Shown here piece after piece: positions 57,217-64,000 of a stretch of DNA of 64,000 nucleotides. Position numbers and translations under genes: made by a program. Origin of the DNA: Chaetoderma sp. LZ-2023a (taxonomy: Eukaryota > Mollusca > Caudofoveata > Chaetodermatida > Chaetodermatidae); contig CM067359.1 of assembly GCA_034401795.1 (NCBI GenBank), forward strand, positions 141,539,278 through 141,603,277, given 5' to 3'. Each line of letters starts with the position of its first letter. Within the stretch, counting starts at the first letter, position 1. The notes under the pieces are model-generated. The model ran no database searches, was not told where the DNA came from, and saw only the letters and a list, made by a program, of their open reading frames with translations.

Positions 57217-58800
57217 ACCTGTTGATATAAGAGACTACTGTCGAATTGTCCGATCGAATCGAGAACTAGAGACCCTTAACCTTACTGTCCGAAAAGGGAG
57301 ACATGAAAGATAAAATCTGTGCAATCAGACATGTCGCAAAAAGATTGGATCTAGTGACATCCCAAGAAAAACTCGATACTCCTTCTAAAAATGAAAGAAA
57401 ACCCCATGGCAATGCCTGAACGAATCGAGATTTAGATGCCTATCAGACAATCCAACCAATGAACAGAAGCCTGGATTTACTTTCCAAAGAGCCTCTTCTA
57501 TAGACTCTTTGACAAGCATAGAAGACAACAACCCCTCTAAAGCTAATAGCTTCTGATTAGAAGGAACAGAAGACCATTTGGGAGGAGACTGCAGAGAAGG
57601 GCTCTAGATCCAAGAATATCTGGCCCTTTTGATAAGGGCCGCCCTTAAAGATGTGGCAAACTTACTATATGCTAAAGAAAACACATAGATTACATATGCC
57701 ATGATGCTCCAACCAAAATCCTGGGCTATATCCTTATTGCTTAGCCCTCAATAAAGAGGTAACTCACGTTTATTATGGATATTTTAATAATACCGCTTAC
57801 TCCGAATGGAGAAAAGTCTCATATCAGTATAGCCTAACTTATTAAAATGCTAAAGACTCTGCAAAAATTATAGATAATTTTATTTATAGAGATTTAACCA
57901 GATATTGTGGCAAATCAAAAAACTCATAGTAAGCCTATGAGAGTGCTTAGAGTCAAGATATAGCCAAATCCTGTACCTGAGATCTGCAATAATCCCGACT
58001 GGAATTCGAAAACCTCAAATCGTGACAGAATTTAGCAAGATAAAATGAAGAAAAGAAATTACTGTTTCCCAAACCACCACTCAAAAAGGGAAACTTACTT
58101 GTGATGACATCATCACAATTCTACGAATAGAACGCATGACAAGGTCCTGTTAAGAGAACTATGGCAAACATTTGACTATCTAATTTAAAAATCATATAAT
58201 AATGGAGCAGATTTAATAAAAAATTGTTATTGAATACATCAACGGTTGCCTAGCCGCTCGGGCTTGACAGATCATCTTGTCAAATAATACTTGATCTACG
58301 CAAGTATTTCTTACAAATAGTGTTAATGTATGGAATTCTTTACCAACAGAAGCAATTAACGCTCCAACATAAAACACATTAAAAAACAACCTAGACTCAT
58401 TCTTCAAGTCACAGGGTTTTATATATATAGACCTAAGGTCGACTAACTCCCAAAATTGCACTCACTTCTTCTACACTGAAGTATTAGACTGCAATCACTG
58501 GAAAATCATCAGCCTGAACGTGACACAGGATCCTATAATGATTGCAAAACTGTGTCCCATATTTAAATCAACGACATAGGAAAACAAACCAGCTTCAAGA
58601 CTTGGCTTAGGTATACTGATCAATTTGATATCCTAAACCATTCGATATTTATGCCAAGAGGCAGAAAACTTAAAAGATTTTTTATATATTTATTGATTTT
58701 TATATTTATAGTCTTAGAATCAGTAATTTCATCTTTGTAATAACAAATGACATTGTGTTAGAAATCCCAATAAAAGGACAGATTGAACACTGATACTTGA
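57217..58800. other. Decayed interior of DIRS copy 2
   Basis: This region should be RT and RNase H, but only scattered purine-rich text is seen. There is no convincing frame. Confidence 0.5.
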
Positions 58801-58802
58801 TA

Positions 58803-59150
58803 TTAACGGTCTGGATACTGAATTTTGCGGACGACATATTACAACTGTAATATCTCTGGACCTGCAAAATATTTTGAAAACATTTTGAGCGAAAATTGTT
58901 GGTGGCTGCTTAAATCTAAAGATTCTCGGCCATTCTTCCACCCCTCCAGCGCAACCCCCACCCCACTCCAACCGGCCCGCCGCCAGCCCCCAGACAACAA
59001 CTTCAACGAGCAAAAAACCAAGACCCACCGAACAGTCCGGGAACAATTCGACCGAAAGTTGCCATTGGCTTGACCGGTATCCAGACAACTCGGCCCAAAT
59101 ACACCCTGGCCCACCCTCAACTCGGCCTAGTTCCAACTCGGCCCATGTTT
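58803..59150. repeat. Foldback C' arm joined to a GC-rich block
   Basis: TTAACGGTCTGGATACTG, ATATCTCTGGACCTG and ATATTTTGAAAACATTTTGA match the left half of family C' (compare 9606-9715). The expected right half is replaced at 58930 by an unusually C-rich, GC-rich stretch (CCAGCGCAACCCCCACCCCA) with repeated CAACTCGGCC words. Open frames here are compositional. Confidence 0.55.
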
Positions 59151-59750
59151 ATGCCTATCATGTGCGACTATACCCTTGGGTCGAGCTGACCCTACAGTAC
59201 CACCCATAGCCACATACGAATGCACATATGCGCACACATGTATATGCCTATAGGTGCACTATTAGGCCGAACCGACACTGCGCATTTAAATGTACATATG
59301 AACATAGGTATAGCAATATTATTGGGCTAACCAGCACGCTTAAATAGGATAAAGATTATCGAGTGTAGCAGGCCTACCTAGACTTCTATGGTAGCTACTA
59401 CACACGATAATCTGTATACTATGACACACACAGAAATCTCGGTAATATCTTAAGATCGCCATCGTCTTAAAAAGATAGTGCTTTTAGGATAAAGATTGAC
59501 TATGTCTATGTATAATAGTCGCGCGTTAGTGAAAATAATAGACACTAATAATTCTGACTGTCTTTTAATAAAGAGACGTAAATGCCAGTAAATATTATAA
59601 GTTACACCAACAGACGACTAATGCTGCTATAATATGACTGGTATAAGAGGGATCTCATATTTCCATATCATCAATTTTTTAAGAAAAGTTCCGAAATCAA
59701 GGATATAGAAATATGAGATTCCCAATTATTCCATGCTTCCAGCCAGGTGA
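59151..59750. other. Unassigned interior of DIRS copy 2
   Basis: No match to copy 1 or to other repeats was seen. It probably belongs to inserted DNA. Confidence 0.4.
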
Positions 59751-59756
59751 AAAGAT

Positions 59757-59812
59757 TTTATCTTGAGAACGGCGCTCCAAGTGTGATACCAGCAATCAAA
59801 AAGAAGTAGAAA
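59757..59812 (+). mobile_element. LINE 3' end fragment nested in DIRS copy 2
   Basis: CTTGAGAACGGCGCTCCAAG, then TGTGATACCAGCAATCAAAA and AGAAGTAGAAAG match the end of the RNase H LINE at 37583-37632 with few changes. It is an extreme 5' truncation. Confidence 0.88.
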
Positions 59813-60939
59813 GAAGCCAGGTGAATGCATTCCTAGGCCTATTTGACTTTTATTAAATCAGGCCGACATGACTTTTTATCCTAGGCCGAGCTGACTAATT
59901 TAAGTAGGCCGGATTGGCAATTGGGCTGACTCGACTGGAATTCCCTGCCCACCGAAAACCACCGTCCAGAGGCCTGCAGCAACCCAGTCAAAATAGAGCA
60001 AAAAATTCCGCTAGAAAAGGGAAAACAACCAAAATTCTTTGAAAAAATTAATGAAAACAAAGCGAACTCACCGAAACTATGTCAACGCAGAAGAATTTGG
60101 CTTATATTCCTTCTTCCTGCCCCCTTATCCGCTTGATTATCTTTTCTAAGCGACTATTGTTCTTGTAGACATTAATCTTGTAGTCATACTGATCCCTATG
60201 AAACCTTTACTGAATCTAATTCTTTTCAGCGACTGACAAAATTAGACTACGATTTACGCAAGAATCAGGGTTTTTCCCTCTACAAATTCACTCCCTTTGG
60301 TTAAAATAAATATGTCAACCTGCCGACATAAGAGGTAAAAGGAGCGCGAAGAAAGGCTTGAATGGCCTGAAGACAACTGGCCATCTAAAGTTGGATTTAA
60401 GTAAAAATCGTATCTCGAGATAATGTGTAGAATACAGACTGACTTATCGGCTGATGATATGCGCATATAAAATAATCTGCAACAGAAAAACCCATACGGC
60501 AACCAGTCAGAAGTCTTTAATTACGTTGAAAATTGTCACTGATAAATGAATAAATGTCTGAATAAACTACAATTCCAAGAGAGACTACATGACTGGCAAT
60601 GACTCGGTATGAATATTTTCAGCCATTAAACATTTCCAATATTAAACAAATACGGAAATAAGACTAAATCTTAGGCAAGAAGATGGCAAGATTCTAGGAA
60701 AGCGAACATGTAAACCGGACTTGAAGAACAAAACTTGAACCCTAGGAAGTTCTCTATCACCTGAAATCCAAAACAGGAAGACAGACCCGGAAGATAATCC
60801 TAGAACACCAGAAAGATCCATGAAAGCCGGAAATGACCGTATCCCCGGCTGTACGAAATCCGGATGTGGAAAAATAGGAAACGGAAATGTGTAAACCGGA
60901 AGTAGACTACCGGAAACTGATCAAGATCCTACAACCCGG

Positions 60940-61300
60940 ATGTACAGAACTACCAGAAGAGGAAGCTGAAAAAACCGGAAACGGATATAGATGAATGATG
61001 CAATGCCAGGTCCAACAGACCCAGATAAGCATTCTTCCTACCGGAAGTAGCAACACTACTACAGGAAGAGGAAGCTGAAAAACTGGAAACGGAAATAGAT
61101 GAATGATGCAATGCCAGGTCCAACAGACCCAGATAAGCATTCTTCCTACCGGAAGTAGCAACACCGCTACCGGAAGAGGAAGCTGAAAAACCGGAAACGG
61201 AAAGAGATGAATGAAGCAATACCAAGTCCAACAGGCCAGGTCCAACAGACCCGGATATGCATTCTTCCTACCGGAAACAGCAACACTACTGCCGGAAACA
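60940..61300 (-). repeat. CCGG-rich tandem repeat of DIRS copy 2, about 3 units
   Basis: Units of about 111 bp contain CAGACCCAGATAAGCATTCT, TCCTACCGGAAGTAGCAACA and GGAAGAGGAAGCTGAAAAAC. They are homologous in position to the longer array at 29130-30640 in copy 1. Confidence 0.85.
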
Positions 61301-62056
61301 GAAAAACCGGAAGTGGACGGAAAAGCCAGAAAATCATGAGACACCGGATGTTCAGCCAAGCCAGACAATCACAGTGCTCATATCCGGATGCCCGGTAAAA
61401 CCAGAAGACAAACCGGAATGCAAACCCGCTTGCCCGGACAAGCCAAGAGCAGAGGAGATGGAAGATCTTAAAACATTTCTGGCAATAAGAACTACGGGAA
61501 AGATGAACTTATGCATGAGATGAAGGATCGGAAGCTTCCGCCACCGATGCCATCGCATGAGGGTTATGCATACCCTCAAGACTTATATGGTCTTTTGTCT
61601 GACTCCTACCTGAGGATGAATAACCAGACTTATTCTTTGAATCACCAGACTTTTATTTCAGAGATTTCATCTCTTGTCTGGAAGTGCGTGAAATCTGACT
61701 GAAGACTGGAATCACAGTGATTCCTGAATAAAATGTTTGAAAGCACTATAAAGGATCTACGTAATAAGAGTGGTACTTGGCTATTTTATAACATGCTAAT
61801 TTGATGGTATATAATAGGCATGGTTGCTCAAACCTCGAAAACGGGAGAACTGACACGAAAACTGGTAACTCAAAACTAGAGTTACAAAAACCCTCTAAAA
61901 CTCCATGACATGAAAGTTAAACATAACATAGGCAAGATAGATTTCATGGTAGGCATGTTTTCTTGAGTCAGAGAATTAAATGTAGCTGAACTTTTCAGTG
62001 CAAAGCTATAAACCTTTATCCATATGATAGCAGGTAAACTGATCTGCTAGCAGAAT

Positions 62057-62323
62057 ATTTGAAAAGTGAATCAGTTTTCACATTTGGGACCTACTGCGCA
62101 TGCGTCACCAAGGAGTGTGTACAGACTGGTGCCAGTCTATTGTAAGGCTAATGCAGGGGGTCCCTCTACCAGAAGCCTGGTTGAGGGTCTACATGGTGAT
62201 GGTATTGACATTAGGGAGTATGTAAGCGAGCACAACATTTTTATTCTGATAGCTAAATGCAGATATTTGATTTAGCAAGTAGTGATTGAACGGTAATGGA
62301 TGTTTTTGTGGTGTAATAACAAC
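62057..62323 (-). repeat. DIRS copy 2 left terminus (inverted terminal repeat)
   Basis: Inverse of 55256-55517 with an internal gap. It ends GATGTTTTTGTGGTGTAATA, then ACAAC. Confidence 0.9.
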
Positions 62324-62466
62324 TGTAGCGGATGAACAAATTTTAAATAGGTACGCGAACTGACATCTTTACTTACAGTGCTGCTCATAAATAAGTTTAA
62401 ATGCTTCCAAAGCAAAAACACAAATATGTTAGTTAGAACCATATGAACACGATACAAGAAACGTTA

Positions 62467-62532
62467 TGTTGAATATTTTGAACACAATTTGGGTTGAAAT
62501 CCAACCCAATTATGTTCAAAATATTCAACAGT
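62467..62532. repeat. Foldback repeat family C, minimal
   Basis: TGTTGAATATTTTGAACACA pairs with its complement around GGGTTGAAATCCAACCC. At 66 bp it is nearly perfect. Confidence 0.88.
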
Positions 62533-62539
62533 ATATGTT

Positions 62540-62899
62540 ATTTAAGTTGTACTATAAGCGTGCGGACGGCCGTGAAAGCCTCGCTACGCACCTCGACCGC
62601 TGCCTAAATTGTAAGCAAACCGTGTACTGTCAATAATATGTCAATGTAGACTATATGCAAATAGATTAGTTTAGATTAGATTTATATTTACCCAACATTT
62701 TAGTTAATTTTAAACACATACATGTAACTGGAGTAATTGCTATATTGCAATCATAAATTTATTCATAAGCCTACACAATGGTAAATTGCGATCGTACGTG
62801 CACTGAGCGGTGTAGGACTACTTAACTATCATTTAAAAGATGTGTACATGCATGCCTATCATCTATGCAAAATCTCTGCAGTCAATCCAGAAAGATAAG

Positions 62900-62930
<31 letters not shown>

Positions 62931-63530
62931 TTTGTAGAATTGTATTCCAAGAAGTGTGTGGGTGGGTTTGATTTTATATAGCCTAATTCACGTACACGAA
63001 ATCCGATGTTACTGTCACCTCTAACAGGTCTATACGCTAGAATTGTGATGTCGGGCACTGTGACCATGAGGTCTGTCCTTTAAGTTTAATCAACAAAAAT
63101 ATCATCAACTTCGATATTATTGAACCGTTGTGCATCTCGAACAATGTAGTGTCCCTGTGTGAACAATGAATTGTCAAAGAATAGGTGCATAGGTAATAGG
63201 AATTGGTGTCATCCCGGTGTGATGTCACAACTGTAGCGTGATAGCTAAAACGTTTGGTTGTCAAGGTGGTTGCTATATGCTTATCTCAGCTTTGGCTGGG
63301 CCGATTACAAAAATTTTAAAAGCATTTTGTTCTTCTAGTAAAGGAGAATCTGTATTATGATTGTCAAGTTAATCAGAGCGATCGGGTATCTAGTCCTCAC
63401 ATCTTTAATTAGCATGGCTTTGTTCAAAGCGTGAGCATGTGTACCGACACATGCGCGTCTGTGTGCGTGTACATGATAATTACTCAACGATTCATGCACA
63501 ATAATTGAAGGTCTACTCCGATCTTCATAA
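62540..63530. other. Unassigned; (AT)n at 62900-62927
   Basis: An uninterrupted AT dinucleotide run, with no other feature recognised. Confidence 0.5.
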
Positions 63531-63539
63531 ATATGCAAT

Positions 63540-63825
63540 GTGTGATGGATGGATGTATGGATGGGTGGATGGATGAAAACCGATGTACGGGATGCATAGA
63601 ACAAATCATCATCATTTCGTTGTTGTTATCATCATTTTGGTCTTGTTATTATCGTCGTCGTCGTTTATCATCGTCGTCAATCATCTTCATCGTCATCTTC
63701 TCAACATTGCACCACTATCATCACCAATAACATCATCATTATCATTCAGAATTATCATCAAAAATTATGTGTCCACCCGTCCATCTGTCTAGGAGTCTGT
63801 CCGCCCGTTATTATTATTATTACAA
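63540..63825. repeat. Microsatellite cluster (GGAT)n, (ATC/GTC)n, (TTA)n
   Basis: GGATGGATG repeats lie at 63545-63577, ATCATC and CGTCGTC mixtures at 63606-63765, and ATTATTATTATTA at about 63810-63822. Open frames here are repeat artefacts. Confidence 0.85.
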
Positions 63826-64000
63826 CAATCTCCCGATCACTAACGGCAAAACAGAGAACAAAGGCGCAACTCACCTTTGAACGGTCTGGGTTTCTTAATT
63901 TAATTTTAGTAAACTATGTATAGTTAGTTTTATGTCTGCTTAATGTAATTTGATTAAATTAATAAGTTTATTTAATGTCTCGTTTCTATTTGATACAGGT

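Larger units (their letters stand above)
55190..62323 (-). mobile_element. DIRS-type retrotransposon, copy 2, full-length
   Basis: Same family as 24843-31690. It has a right extension and inverted terminal repeat (55190-55517), an internal complementary region (55583-55715), a left inverted repeat (62057-62323), AAC at both ends and no target duplication. The recombinase region is readable at 56.3-57.2 kb with breaks. The element is itself invaded: a foldback repeat starts at 58803, a GC-rich block lies at 58930-59130 and a LINE 3' end at 59757-59812. The left inverted repeat lacks about 20 bp near the GCATGCGTCACC site that the right one retains. Confidence 0.88.

Noticed and set aside
63533-63792. 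Open frames over the microsatellite cluster
   Set aside because: Their composition (runs of Ile/Ile/Val, Asp/Gly) comes directly from ATC, GTC and GGAT repeats.
63870-63910. Possible missing 5' exon of the CoA-transferase (strong minus-strand donor TTCAAAG|GTGAGT)
   Set aside because: In the required phase there is a stop close upstream, leaving only a few codons, and the text does not match the family's N-terminus well.

Overview
The window is animal nuclear DNA: AT-rich, intron-containing and dominated by transposable elements. It has no bacterial-type operons, no tRNA or rRNA gene and no CRISPR array. The repeat types (a GGCCAGGTGAGCT terminal hairpin, tandem repeats carrying AAGGTCA motifs, DIRS retrotransposons, many palindromic MITEs) suggest a marine invertebrate, most likely a mollusc or another lophotrochozoan. 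No species can be named from the sequence alone.

One host gene can be supported. It lies on the minus strand, encodes a 4-hydroxybutyrate / acetyl-CoA-type CoA-transferase and is split over seven exons between 33245 and 4743. They join without error into the last 416 residues and a stop. The N-terminal exon or exons, with the likely mitochondrial targeting peptide, were not found and probably lie above 33.3 kb or outside the window. Every visible intron is phase 1. The gene is spread over 28.5 kb because its introns are full of repeats, including a whole 6.8 kb DIRS element, a 40-copy 38-bp minisatellite and a 1.8 kb tandem array that contains a consensus estrogen-response-element palindrome.

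Layout. 1-4.7 kb: downstream flank with a hAT-type element and foldback MITEs; one MITE sits in the TTAA that contains the stop codon. 4.7-33.3 kb: the gene and its introns. 24.8-31.7 kb: DIRS copy 1. 33.3-40.8 kb: foldback MITEs, a decayed LINE RNase H region and a decayed cysteine-rich ORF. 40.8-45.4 kb: a second DIRS family with an intact tyrosine recombinase ORF and a damaged RT/RNase H. 45.9-49.6 kb: a fragment of another DIRS element (RT start and gag), split by a hAT insertion. 49.6-55.0 kb: mostly unassigned, with one further hAT element. 55.2-62.3 kb: DIRS copy 2, with a LINE 3' end nested inside. 62.3-64 kb: microsatellites.

The most informative signals concern the mobile elements. 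The DIRS copies retain inverted terminal repeats plus an internal complementary region that matches each copy's own ends. A short motif beside that region is shared between different DIRS families. Several unrelated foldback MITE families all sit in TTAA targets.
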